Of a stretch of 64,000 nucleotides of DNA, positions 1 through 11,581 are shown one piece after another (positions within the stretch are counted from its first letter, which is position 1; every line of letters begins with the position of its first letter). A program made the position numbers and the translations under genes. A model generated the notes under the pieces. The model saw only the letters and a program-made list of their open reading frames with translations. It searched no databases and was not told the DNA's origin. Source of the stretch: Prunus persica. Taxonomy: Eukaryota; Streptophyta; Magnoliopsida; Rosales; Rosaceae. The stretch covers positions 253,373 to 317,372 of the forward strand of contig NC_034013.1 in assembly GCF_000346465.2 (NCBI RefSeq), given 5' to 3'.

Positions 1-335
1 CAAGCAACCCTTAAACATGAAGGACACCAGAAAAAAAAAGAGTCAACAAAGTGACATTTTTTTTTTTTTTTACAAGTTTACAATATGTAATCGAACACAA
101 CCACATCCAAGGATGCTCTTAAGAAAGCCTTTTCACGCTCTTCTTTAAGTCAGACACAAAATTATTCATATGAACAGAAGCAACAATACAGATCCTTGAA
201 GGCAGCTTGTAAAAATTCTAAACATCCCCTATTATAAGTAAAAATTGGTCTGATGTGAATAAGAAAGCATTCAGCCACTAATACATTATCTCCATCCTTG
301 TTATAAGGTCATATGTAAGCATACTTAATACAAAC

Positions 336-3300
336 CTTCTTTCTTCAAATCTTCACATTCCTGCAAAGCATCTAGAGCATTCCCTGCCTGCATCACACAG
401 AAGCATTTTTCAGAAAATGTTTAACGAAATATGAAGCAACACTTGCATTAGGATAACATGTACGATCGTATGCGTGTGTATACACATAATTAGGGTTACA
501 CCTTTACAGATCAAAAACAGATACTGAAAAGATATTATATGCGTTACCCTACTAAGTGATCGAGCCAAATTGATTGATATATCCGTCATATGAGATTTTC
601 TATCACTGCCTGGCAAATTGGTGATTGCATAGCGTGCTAGTCTATAAGAAGCAGCGGCAGACCGATAATTGGATTGTGCCTCATAGACTAGCCCAGTTAA
701 ATTATGGCATTCAGGATAGTGAGGTGCACGCTGCATGGCCTGTCTGATGGCTCCAAAGACCTGCGGCAATGGTAAGCAGCAGTACCATTAGAAAATTAAA
801 ATGACACAAGGATGTCCCTTGCTGGCCCTTCTTACAGAGGGAGACAAAATAAAACATGTGCTACTTCTATAATCTCTGATTGGTCAACTATCACATAGGC
901 ATGACTAGACCTGCGAAGATGAAAGATTCCCTGAACCAAGAGCAAGTTTTGCAAGACCCATTTGGAATTCGGCAAGCTGCATAGAAAGAATTAAAAATAA
1001 AGGAATAAGAAATTAAGAACACAGATTTGAAGTTAAAAACAAGAAAGCAAAGTTCAGTAATGTGAAAGAAGATAGAAATAATTAAAAGTCACCTCTAAAG
1101 GAGGTCATAAGATCTCAAAATACCAAAATAGAACAGATCATCAGTTTAAATGGATTGTAATAAATACATTTAACATTCCTTCCTATTTAAACCATGGTGG
1201 AATAACATAAGGGGCAGGAGATAGAAAATTACAGGCAATATCTGCACAGCTCGTAAGCAGCTCTCATAAGCTTCTCCAGCTGCAGACTCTCTAAGAAGGT
1301 ACAACTCACTGTTAGTAATGTTGAGTGCAAAGCTACAAAAATTAAATCAGCTGAACTGAAAAACAAATCCAAAATAAATAAAAAATTTACCTGGCATGAA
1401 AATCAGCTGACATGCCAGCCCATGGTAACGCGAGTGAAGGATCTATACTTCTAGCACAATCAAATGCTTGCCTTGCAAATTGCTTCTCACCTTGTTTTCT
1501 GTACAGCTGTAGGAAGAACAAAAACTCAGACAACACAAAAAAAATTTACAAGCTAAATTTTTCCAATAAACACCAGTAATGCTTCTGGATGTTTAAATTA
1601 TATAATGGATCAACCCAGTGGCATGCAAATGTTCATAGACACAATTAAATAGGTAAGCAATAGTTAGTAATTCAAGCAATAGCCAAATCCCTCTAAGGCA
1701 AGGCTCAACCAATCTATATTCAAACCCAACTCGACAAATGTTAGCAAACACATAAAAAAATCAACCACGCTACAAAAATCCCAAAATTCTCCAGTGAATA
1801 TGACAGACAACCTTTCAGTAATTTTTATGTTTCCTTATTTCCCATTAAAATTGAAATTCATGTTAAAGAAAACCCACGCAGAAAGACCACGAAAACACTA
1901 AAAGGAAAAGGAAAAAAAATCTATGTAATTGGATGGTACCTTCCCTAAGTATGCCCACGCAACAGCTAGAGATACATTCAAATGCAATCCCCTGATTAGA
2001 GCATGTTGTTTCAATGCATTATGATCAGACAAACATCCCAATGCTACCCAAAACTCAGAATTGTCACCCTCGAGTAACAGGGCTCCCAAAGCCATCTTCT
2101 CGGATGGCTGCCTGGTAAAAAAAAAGGCGTTAAATTAAGAGAAAAATACACGGCTAAATAATATGATTACACGAGTATATTAGATCATACCAAGCACTTA
2201 ATTCATGTCCAGGACTGTTATCAAAAGAGTCTACAAGATCTGAAGTTACTGCAATGTCAGCATATATATTAGCTTGCCATGGGGATAAGTGCAAAGCCCG
2301 CTGATAAGAGCACCTGGCAGTTTTCGCAGCCAAACAGCAGGTACGCTTCCATGAAAGGATGGAATTATCAAAGGCTTCCACATCAAACTCTAAACTGTGG
2401 TCCTCCTCCATCCATGGATAACATTTTGCATAAGTAAGCTATCACAGAGGTAAAGCATATCTCAGATTAGTTTTGGGTTCCTGTCAAATTTATTGTGTTT
2501 TAAATAGCAAGGTCGACATACAATGAATTAATAACAAGAAGATTCATATGCAATAAAAAGTCAAGTAGAATCTAAAATAACATGAAAGATTGAAGAATAA
2601 CTCCGCTATGAGTATCTCTTTGAGGGACAGAAATGAGCATAACATAGTTGAATCATTAAAGGATCATACTTGTATATCACCATGCAGCTTCCAAATAGAT
2701 GACATATTTCCAGCTAATTGAGTACACATCCAGGCAACTTTAGATGCCTCCTGAAATCAAATCAAAGTGTTCATCTTTTAACGTTTCAACAACTTGAATT
2801 GTAAATCTTTAAACACTCGAAGACAATTTACCTCTAGCACTGTAGCACCCCATCTATATGCTCCCAAATTATTGCATTCCTTTGCCAAACACAGCAGCCC
2901 AGAAGCAAGCCCATAGTGCGCAGAGACACTTTTGGGAGAAATCTCTAATGCTTGCTGAAATGCCTCAACTCCCTTCACATAGAAACACCGCCACATGAGA
3001 TATATTTTATAACACAGCACTTCAAATATTATGGGAAAACTCCAGTATAATCTTATATGCTGCAAACAATCTGTTTTAACAATCAGCATAGCTACACCTG
3101 CAAGTCCAACTAATTGCTCCTCACCAACTCGATTAGAAAATTGAACCCATTTTAGTACAAAAATTCTGAGAGGAGAAGTAGACTAAAAAAAGGAACCACA
3201 ACTCAAAAGTACAAAAGAAAATTAAAAAAACATGTAAGTGCTGAAAATTCAACTATACCTATATTAAAAGAACAAATGTAAATACAAGATAAATGCTACA

Positions 3301-4664
3301 ACATTGTGGTTGATGACAATTACAAACAAATAAATCAATGTTGGTTGGAGAATCACCAACGAACAAAACGAAAGCTGACCTGTCGAAAGGAACCAAGCAT
3401 CAAAAAGATGTTTCCGCTTTCAAGCAAAGCAAAGATTCTTGTACCCTCCAATTCAATGGCTCTTCCATAAGACTGTTAGAATGGCGTAATATCAATGATA
3501 AAAATCATATTTAAAAGAGGAATATAACTGGAGAAGTATCAATTTGAAATTCAGAAGACAGCAGATAATATCAAGCTTTGGCAAAAAAAAAAAAAAAAAA
3601 ATCAAAGGTTGCTTTAATAATTGAAAAGAAGAGAAAAAAAAAAGAGAAAGATAAAGGGAAAGGAACCTTGAGAGCAGCAGTGAACCTGCCTAGTCGCTGG
3701 TAGGCAAGGCCAAGAGCCTAAAACAATAATTGAGGAAGGGTGAGATAGTTTAGTAGAAAGTAGACTAGTAAGCAGAACAGAAAGAAAGATAATTAGCGTC
3801 ATAAAAAAAACAAATGTGCATTGATAGGGATACCTAAGAAAGATAATTAGCGTCATAAAAAAAACAAATGCGCATTGATAGGGATACCTCCCAGAGATGT
3901 GGAGAGGTAGGATAGCCTCGAATGGCATGTTGAAGACTGTGGACAGCTTCAGAGCATTTATTTTGATGGAGTAGCAAGTAACCGAGTCTTTGGAAAGCCC
4001 AAAAGGCCCTGGGGGATTTTTGGGAAGCCTCCCGGCACACAGCCACCTCCAAGCTCTCCTTTCCTTGCTGGTCCAACAAATCACACAAGGCTTCCCCAGA
4101 GAGGGAGTCATCAGGATTGAGAGAGACGGCTTTCTGGAAGCACTTAAGAGCTCTCTGGCTATGGGACTGGGAGTCCAGACCTGCGTAATAAATCCCTAGA
4201 TATCTGAATGCCCCTCCCTTCTCAATCTCAGGCTTCAATTTCGCTGCTATTACGAATTGTTCTGCCGCTTTTTCCTTGGTATCCCACTCCTCCCACAACA
4301 ACACTCCCTAACATTTATTCATCATTATTTACTGACTTATTTATTAAGATTGTAAGATGAACAAACAAACTAGAACAAAAGGCAAATCATCATCCAATTT
4401 CTCATATATATAAAATGAAAAAGTAATTATTAAGTTTAAGTGACGATTACTCACGAGTTCGAAGCGAAGGGAGGGATCATCTGGATGGGCCTCTATACAC
4501 TCCTCCAAGCGTCGCAGCTCACATTCCTTTTCTTGTTCCTGGAAAAACCCTATTTCAGTCAACTTTCCATTTTAGTAAATAAATTTGAAATTTCCAGTAG
4601 AGCCACAACCCAGAGACAGGCAGAGGAGAGAGAGGATAGTAAAGAAAGAGACCGTTTCTTGCAT
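336..4664 (-). CDS. SKI3: SKI3 (TTC37-like) TPR subunit of the cytoplasmic Ski complex, 5' half
   Basis: Tetratricopeptide-repeat scaffold of the Ski complex, which feeds mRNA to the cytoplasmic exosome for 3'-5' decay (family knowledge). Fourteen coding exons fit one frame: 4653-4664, 4455-4538, 3888-4307, 3667-3717, 3380-3472, 2832-2972, 2670-2750, 2191-2438, 1940-2111, 1391-1506, 1233-1332, 911-976, 548-760, 336-387; all have GT..AG borders and compatible phases. They give about 616 residues, roughly half of a typical plant SKI3 (about 1,150-1,200), so the 3' half lies beyond position 1. The first exon is only 12 bp (MQET) and joins [17 protein letters not shown]-like helices include [24 protein letters not shown] and [15 protein letters not shown]. 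The start is the ATG at 4662-4664 because the ATG five bases upstream is out of frame after splicing. The donor of exon 3 sits in a 54-bp tandem duplication. Positions 1-335 look like intron. The identification is firm; exon borders are predicted by eye. Confidence 0.9.
3782..3889. repeat. 54-bp tandem duplication spanning the 5' splice site of SKI3 exon 3
   Basis: Two near-identical 54-bp units, 3782-3835 and 3836-3889, differ at only a few bases, for example tgtgca against tgcgca. On the minus strand each copy carries the donor-like stretch ggtatccctatc. The copy next to the coding sequence (GT at 3886-3887) is the one in use; the second is a decoy donor 54 bases into the intron. Confidence 0.85.
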
Positions 4665-5761
4665 TGCATTTAGGAATGTCTTCGAATTTCTTCAATGATC
4701 AAACCCCAGTACAAAACCCTAGACTCCGCTTACTTGAAAATCAATTTCAATTTTCGAGCTATAGGGTGAAAATACAGACTCGAGCGCTCCAGTCTATATG
4801 ATGCTTTACTTCCAGGCTTTTCCTACCTTCTCGCCTGCACACAGCTGATTCTCGGTTAACTACTTCTTTCCTTGTTTTCTTTGTCAATTAGACTTTACGC
4901 CCTAAGATATTCGTTCCTGTCTTTTAAAAATAGTGAAAATAACCATGTGAACAACAGTTACAGTCTTAGTCCATCTGTAAATCTAATCCTCAATTTAAGC
5001 ATTATTCTTTCACGAGATATTAGTGCCCGTTTGACATTGATTATTTGGAGTGATAAGTTATTTTTAAAAAAAATTAGGAAGCCTAGTCTGTTTGATAAAC
5101 TATGTGAAAATTACTTTATTGTTAAAAATTATTGTGAGAGAAATCAAATTGAGGAGTGGACCTGCTTTCATTTTCTAATTTTGCGGAAATCAGATTGAGG
5201 AGGCGTTGGGTGTTTAATGAAACTTTCATGCTCTCTCCTTCTGCTTGCTCACGCTTCAGCCTTGCTCTTCAAGTTCACGCCCTCTCTTCCCATCGCTCTT
5301 CTCTTCCATTCGAACTTCTTTTTTTGGTTGGATCAATCGAAGCAAAGCCATAAGAATGAAATACTGCGAGTTATTTTTTCTTAATTTCATTATTCACATT
5401 CGCTATAATTTATAGGGTTTTAATTGGTGCTTTATGATGAATTTTGTGCTTGTATTTGTGATGAAGTTTTGTTTAAATTGTTAAGCCAAAATCAAAATTA
5501 ATCTATGCTTTTGTTTTGTTGCTTTCACTACCATCTTGTCGTGTTTGGAGTTAAGGATGTTTAGGTTTTAGGGCTTCGGTGTTTGGTGTTAAGGATGTTT
5601 AGGTTTGAGGGCTATGGTTAAAGCACTGGCTAAAACTCAGTCATGTTTACTGAGAAACAAAGGAATTATTCAATTAGCAGTAGCTCCACTAGTTGCCGAA
5701 TCTAATTCAACCATATAGGAAGCGTTGAGAAAATATAAATTGGTGATCTTATTAAATTGGA
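4665..5761. other. 5' flank of SKI3 and unassigned spacer
   Basis: The first part is the presumed SKI3 promoter and 5' UTR on the minus strand. Short open frames on the plus strand (4872-5353) show no family I recognise. Positions 5614-5760 read as a possible decayed protein fragment with one stop, ending at the copia insertion. No gene is supported. Confidence 0.5.
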
Positions 5762-5994
5762 TGCTAAAATATGAATATGGTTTGAATACTTTATGGTAAG
5801 TAATATTCTTCTCCATAATGAGGTATATATAGGAGTTTACATGAGTACTTTACAAAGGAATAGAAACAGTAATCAATTAAGATAGTATCTCCTAATTATA
5901 CAATGATTTGTCAACTATATAAAATAGGAAAGTAAATACCTTGATTAATCAAGGAAATAAATCTCCTTGATTAATTAGGAGACTCCAGTCAACA
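5762..5994 (-). repeat. 3' LTR of copia element 1
   Basis: 233-bp repeat homologous to the LTRs at 9795-11220, 15045-15212 and 19571-19804. It begins TG and ends CA in plus reading, and the purine tract 5995-6003 abuts its inner edge. Confidence 0.85.
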
Positions 5995-6047
5995 CTTTTC
6001 CTCAAGTTGGTGCATATACGTCACCAATGCCCAACTTGGTAAGTGAG

Positions 6048-9000
6048 TCATAAAATACTCTTCCACAAACAGCTTTTATTAAGATCTGCCAGTTGATCTT
6101 CTGATTTTACGAATGGTAGGCATATGATCTTTTTCTCAATTTTTTCTTTGATGAAATGTCTATGCACCTCAACATGTTTGGTTCGATCATGTTGAATTGG
6201 ATTATGAGCAATATCGATAGCTGAATTGTTGTCACAATGCAACTCCATTGGCTTTTTTGGTTTGAAGCTCAATTATGTTAAGAGTCTTCTGATTCACAAT
6301 AATCCACAAACTCCTTAAGCCATTTCCTCGATACTCTGCTTCTGCACTAGACTGAGAAACCACATTTTATTTTTTTCTGTGCCAAGTGACTAGGTTACCT
6401 CCCACGAATGTAAAGTAACCAAAAGTAAAGCGTCTATCTGTAATGGAACCAGTCCAATCAGCATCTGTAAATCGACCAACTTCAAGATCTCCATTTTTTT
6501 TAGAGCATTAATCCTTTCCCAGGGTTGACTTTAAGTATCTTAAGATCCGATCAACTGCATTCCTATGAGAAACACCGGGCGAATGCATAAACTGACTAAC
6601 CACACTAACAACATATGCAATATCTGGTCTTGTGTGTGCCAAATATATTAATCTTCCAACAAGGTGTTGGTATTGTTTCTTATTGGTTGGTTCTTGGTCC
6701 ATGTCTTTCACACAACTTGTGATTCATCTCGATAGGTGTGTTAACCGACTTACATCCAAGCATTCATGTTTCAGTGAGTAGATTTATAACATACTTTCTT
6801 TGAGACAGAAATATACCAGTTTTTGACCTTGCTACTTCAATTCCGAGAAAGTACTTCAAATCATCTAAATCATTCATCTCAAATTCCTGAGACAAATACT
6901 TTTGCAACTTCAGTTGCTCTCCTATGTCGTTTCCAGTTACGACTATGTCATCCACATAAACAATCAATGCAGTAAGTCTTCCTCCATCATGCTTCAAGAA
7001 CAGGGTGTGATTTGAATTACTCTGTGTATACCCAAAAAATTTCATAGATTTAGTAAATTTGCCAAACCATGTCCTGAGAGATTGCTTTAACCCATACAAT
7101 GACTTTCTGAGCTTGCAAACTTGATTCTTCTTGTCACGAGCTGAATTACATCCCGGTGGTAAGTCCACATATACTTATTCTTTCAAGTCTCCATGTAAGA
7201 AAATATTTTTGACATCAAACTTATGTAAAGGCCAATCGAGATTTGCTGCTAAAGACAATATGACTATGATAGTATTAATCTTGGCTACTAGAGGAAAGGT
7301 CTCCTGGTAGTCTATCCCATATCTCTGTGTGTACCCCTTCGCCACCAATCTAGCTTTATATCTTTCAATTGATCCACATGCACCCTACCGTCTTCTTTTC
7401 ATAAGGTAAGGGCACGAGTTCCCATGTGATATTTTTTTGGAGAGCTCGCATTTCTTCATTCATGGCTTCTTTCCATTTTGGGTCTTCTAGTGCTACAGTC
7501 ACACTATTGGGGACAGATATGTCAGCCAACTGCTTCACATAGTGCACACATGACTTTGATAATCTGCTAAGAGATATATAATTATTGATGAGGTATTTCC
7601 CTTTGGTTTCAAGATCTGCTTCATATTGCACTCGAGGTTTCCACGGTTCTTCCTTTATGGAAGCTGATATGTAAACTTTGTGCCTTTTGAAATCAAATCA
7701 TCATGAAATATTTCATTAGTGTTATCAGTTTCAGGGAAAGATGTTACCTAAATGATTTCCTCAGTAGGGGATTTGTGTGGTACTGTAGCTGAAGCGAGCA
7801 AAGTCTCATAAAATAGTTCAATTTTCTCCTCCTGATTTTCACAGCATGGAGATGATTGATCGTTTTCCACTGGCGATCGGTCGTTGTCTTCTGGCTACTA
7901 ATCATTTTGAAGTAGGTTCTCCATGTTCGAAGAACAAAAGAGGGCGATCGGTCGCTGTCTTCTAGCAACCCGTCATTTTGAAGTAGATTCTCCGTGTTCA
8001 AAGAACTAAAGGGGGGACTGGCCGCTTTCCATTAGTGACCAATCGTTTTGAAGCAGAGTTGGGTCATGGGGAAAAAAATCGAGAATTTTAGGAGTGGTGG
8101 ATTCTCGATTCTCCTTCTGTGCTGCTGAAAAATATATGTCGTGTTCCCGGAACACAACATCCATGGAGGTATAGACCTTCTTATTAGGAGGATGATAACA
8201 CCGATATCTTTTCTGATGAGGTGCAAGCCAATGAAAACACACTTTTTGGCTCGGGGATCCAATTTGCTTCGTTGGTGATCATGTAAGTGGACAAATACAA
8301 CACAACCGAAAATCTAGGGTTCCAGGTTTAGGGTGGGAGGTATTTCGATATGGTGGTGAAGTGTTTGAAGTGGTGTTTGGAAATTTAGGATACTTAAGGG
8401 AATCTGATTAATGAGGTATGCTGCAAAGATGACGGTTTCTCCCTAAAAAGACTTATTCATATTGGCACCAAAGAGAGAGGCACGAACTACTTCCAATAAA
8501 TGTATGTTCTTTCTTTCAACTACTCCATTTTGTTGGGGAGTGTAGGGGCATGATCGTTGATGTATGATACTATGGTCTTGTAAGAACTTGTTAAGATCAT
8601 GGTTGAGAAATTCACCGCCATTGTCAGAGCGGAGAACTTGGATTCATGCCTGAAACTGTGTTTCCATCATTTTATGGAATTGTTGAAATTTTTAAACTGA
8701 CTTTTCCTTTAGTTTTGAGAAGGGAAATCCAAGTTATGCGTGTGCAATCATCTATAAGCATGACAAACCATTAAGCTCCTATCGGAGTGGTAATTTTAGT
8801 AGGTCCCCAAACATTAGAATGAACAAGAGAAAACGAAACCAAACTCTTATTTGAACTTAATGAAAATCGGACACGATGGCTCTTAGCCAATTCACAGGTA
8901 TCACAGTAGAATCTGGAAACATTAAGACTGGAAAATAATAAAGGAAGGAACTTCTTAAGATAACCAAACGAGGCATGTCCAAGACGTTTATGCCATAATC

Positions 9001-9358
9001 AAACTTTGTCTCTCTCCCGCTCAGAACAAGTTCCACTTGTTGTGAAAGGTGCCCAGCCCAAGGAGTAGAGTTTGCCTCGCCTAGTATCACAACCAATTGT
9101 CTTTCCCGTGAGGATGTCCTGAAAAACACAATGATTTGGCCAAAATATTACAGTACAACTCAAAGTAATAGTAAGTTGTGCAATAGACAACAAGTTATGG
9201 TCCAAGAATGGAACAAGCAATACGATATCCAGATGTAGGGAATTAGAGAGAGGTAGAGAGCCCTCTGCAACCACAGGGGAGGGGGTACTATTAGCATTAG
9301 ATACCACTGACGGAGTGGATGATTTGCGACCAATAACTTGGCCAGGACCAAATGTCAT
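6048..9358 (-). pseudogene. Degenerate copia pol (protease remnant, integrase, RT, RNase H)
   Basis: Broken pol open frame. Visible blocks are GAG-pre-integrase (LDHNLLSIAQL), an integrase region up to the FIGL segment near 8230, RT (CKLRKSLYGLKQS; YVDDIVVTGND; FLGIEVARSKTGIF) and RNase H (ELHCDNNSAIDIAHNPIQHD; VKSEDQLADL). The frame changes several times and stops interrupt it, so no functional polyprotein is encoded. The order matches Ty1/copia, with integrase before RT. The integrase core is shorter and more scrambled than RT. Confidence 0.85.
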
Positions 9359-9858
9359 GTGATTCGTAGCACTCGAGTCAATAATCCATGCAGACTTTTT
9401 AGAGGACGTATGAAAAACAGAACCTTTGCTGTGGCAGTAGAAGCATGAGTCTGGGTAGCCAAGTCAGCAAGATTGACCTCATGCTTCTGCGAGTCTGCAA
9501 AGAGGGAGAGAATTGTAAGGGGTCCTGACATCGCAGCGGAAGTAATATGTGATATGAGAATGTGAGGAATTTGATTGAAGGAATTTGATTGGAGGAATTT
9601 GATGTAGGAATTTGATTTGAGAGGTATGTGTATAAGATTTGAGGGTATGTGTTTAGGGATTTTGATAAAAGGATTTGAGGGATTTAGATTTGAGGGATTT
9701 GGATTTGAGGAATTTGATTTAGGGTTTGGGTTTGAATATGAGAAATTTGATATGAGGGTTTAGAGACAACCTAGGATTGATTGCTTTGATACCATGCTAA
9801 AATATGAATATAGTTTGAATACTTTAGGTTAGGTTGTATTCTTCTCCATAAGGAGGTA

Positions 9859-10146
9859 CTAGCCTCTCTGCATGCGCTTGCGCGCTTGCGAGAGGTTTTT
9901 TTTTAAAAATAAGTAAATTTATTTTAGAATTAAAAAAGATAATGGGTAGTTGTGTTCCATAAAAATAGGATCCATTATCTGCTTTTTCTTTTTCTTTTAA
10001 TTTTTTTAAATATGAAAAAGTGTGAATTTACCATATTATCCTCATTTAATTAATAATTTGAATTCTTAATGTTTGCATTAACCAAGGGCATTTTTTGGGA
10101 TTTTGAATGTTTCACCATTCTCTGCCTTTTGCCTTATATATATAGA
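9859..10146 (-). mobile_element. Short non-autonomous Helitron inside the LTR
   Basis: On the minus strand the element starts TCTATATATATAAGGC (from 10146), preceded by A, and ends in a GC-rich hairpin (cctctcgca..tgcagagagg) followed by CTAG at 9859-9862, then host T. That is the A|TC...CTRR|T layout of Helitrons, with no target duplication. The LTR reads across the site in the sister copy 5762-5994. Only 288 bp, so it encodes nothing. Confidence 0.8.
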
Positions 10147-10200
10147 TATGTAAAAGTTTACATAACTACTTTTCAAGGAAATAAATACAGTAACCAATTA

Positions 10201-11102
10201 GAGCATCATCAGTGACGGGGTGTATAGCACATTTACACCTCATTTGACCGGAATCAACTGCAATGGAAGGGTGTATCCTACTGCAAATATAGCATGCCAC
10301 TGTGAGATGGAAAAATATATGGAAGTTTACATCTGTTTTTACATCCAAGAAGTGGGCCCCACGTCAGAGAAAGTAAGAGAGAGGAAAGAGAAATGCTACA
10401 ATATTTCCTAACTTACTTGCTACTCACGCGCAAGTAAAACGCAACTCGCCACTTTTGTTCTTTTGAGTTGCAAGACTCATGCCAACACACTCAAAGTTCA
10501 GAGATTTTACCAATGTTTGGTGGTTCAAGTGGTAAGGAGCTTGTTCCCTTTAAACAAGGTCTCGAGTTCGAGCCTTGTGAATGGAGCAGCCATCATTGGG
10601 AGAGCTTGACCCCAAAATGGGGTCCGACCCAGCTCGAGGGATTAGTCCTAGCCTACGTGCGGGGGATACCCTGGATTCATCCAAAAGTTCAAAGATTTTT
10701 TTATATAAAAAAGTCAAAAAATTAGGACTTTTGCAAGGAAAGGCCAACGGCTCCAAATTCAATGATGGAGATGGTTTTTCATTCAAAATGAAAGGCCACC
10801 AGTTTATACCCACCTATTTTGTCATAAAATCATACGTTCACCAAATTTTAATTTTTTAGGTCCATTAGTTTGTAAAAATAAACCAAACTTAACACATAGA
10901 AAATTAATTTTAAACAATTAAAACATTAAAAAAAATAACACAAAAATGAATTAATACAAATCAATTGAATACACATATTTGGATTTACATCTTTCCCCAC
11001 TGGAGCAAAAACAACATTTACACCCCCCGGAAGTGTAATGGGTATGTAAAAGAGGCTTTACAACCCTGAAAATACAACCCAACCCCCCAACTGGTGATGC
11101 TC
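10201..11102. mobile_element. TIR element (about 0.9 kb) inside the LTR, itself carrying a SINE
   Basis: Ends are gagcatcatcagt and the complement of actggtgatgctc, a short inverted repeat. A TA dinucleotide sits on each side, and the LTR resumes directly after position 11102, matching the uninterrupted LTR at 5762-5994. TTA on the left against TAA on the right leaves the family (Harbinger/Tourist-like or other) undecided. No transposase is visible. Confidence 0.65.
10509..10683 (+). mobile_element. tRNA-derived SINE nested in the TIR element
   Basis: Contains an A-box-like ggttcaagtggtaagga and a B-box-like gagttcgagcc with tRNA-like spacing. It is flanked by a 16-bp near-perfect target duplication (10493-10508 and 10684-10699, one mismatch), followed by a T/A-rich stretch. 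Length 175 bp is usual for plant SINEs. Confidence 0.75.
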
Positions 11103-11220
11103 TAAAGATAGTATCTCCTAATTATACAATGATTTGTCAACTACATAAAATAGGAAAGTAAATCCCTTAATTAATCAAGAAAATAAATCTCCTTAATTAA
11201 TTAGGAGACTCATATCAACA

Positions 11221-11581
11221 TCATAGTCTTAATGCTCAAATTGGTGATCTTATAAATGGAATATGTTGGGTTTATTTTCAAACAATAGTTTAGAGCATTT
11301 GGAAACAAATATTTAATTCAACATGATACTTTATCTATTATATAATTAAACTAATTTTTAGGATTTTTTTTTATGCAATAATTTTTAGGTTGTGATAAAA
11401 ACATATTTAACAAAAAAAATATATAAGTGAAAGTGAAAATCTTATTCTTTTAATCAAACACTTGAATAGAAAAACGATTTCAACATAATGTCCTTTTTAG
11501 ACATTATACACAGTTTACAATACTTTTACACAAAAATTTACCAAACACTTAGAAATTGATTAATGTACCAACATCACTTTG
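11221..11581. other. Spacer after copia element 1
   Basis: AT-rich and without a supported gene. Positions 11238-11253 repeat exactly the 16 bases at 5737-5752 on the other side of copia element 1. Confidence 0.4.

Larger units (their letters stand above)
5762..11220 (-). mobile_element. Ty1/copia LTR retrotransposon 1, gag-less and decayed, with nested insertions
   Basis: Minus-orientation copia element. The 3' LTR is 5762-5994 (233 bp) and the 5' LTR is 9795-11220, inflated by two insertions. LTRs end TG..CA. The primer-binding site at 9783-9794 is one base from the usual initiator-Met type of copia elements. A purine tract abuts the 3' LTR at 5995-6003. Recognisable minus-strand pieces, in coding order, are a protease-like WIIDSSATNHM (about 9354-9400), a GAG-pre-integrase region (9000-9358), integrase (about 8000-8900), reverse transcriptase with YVDDIVVTGND (6764-7640) and RNase H (6050-6500). 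Frameshifts and stops make it non-coding. No gag lies between the leader and the protease. The five bases on either side (ttgga, tcata) do not match, so no target duplication is visible. Confidence 0.88.
9795..11220 (-). repeat. 5' LTR of copia element 1, split by a Helitron and a TIR element
   Basis: LTR sequence continues on both sides of two insertions: 9795-9858, 10147-10200 and 11103-11220 together rebuild a LTR of about 235 bp that aligns with 5762-5994. The outer end is CA at 11219-11220 and the primer-binding site 9783-9794 follows the inner end. Confidence 0.85.

Noticed and set aside
10468..10859. tRNA-like boxes suggesting a tRNA gene
   Set aside because: A and B boxes are present but no cloverleaf is apparent, and a 16-bp duplication marks it as a SINE.
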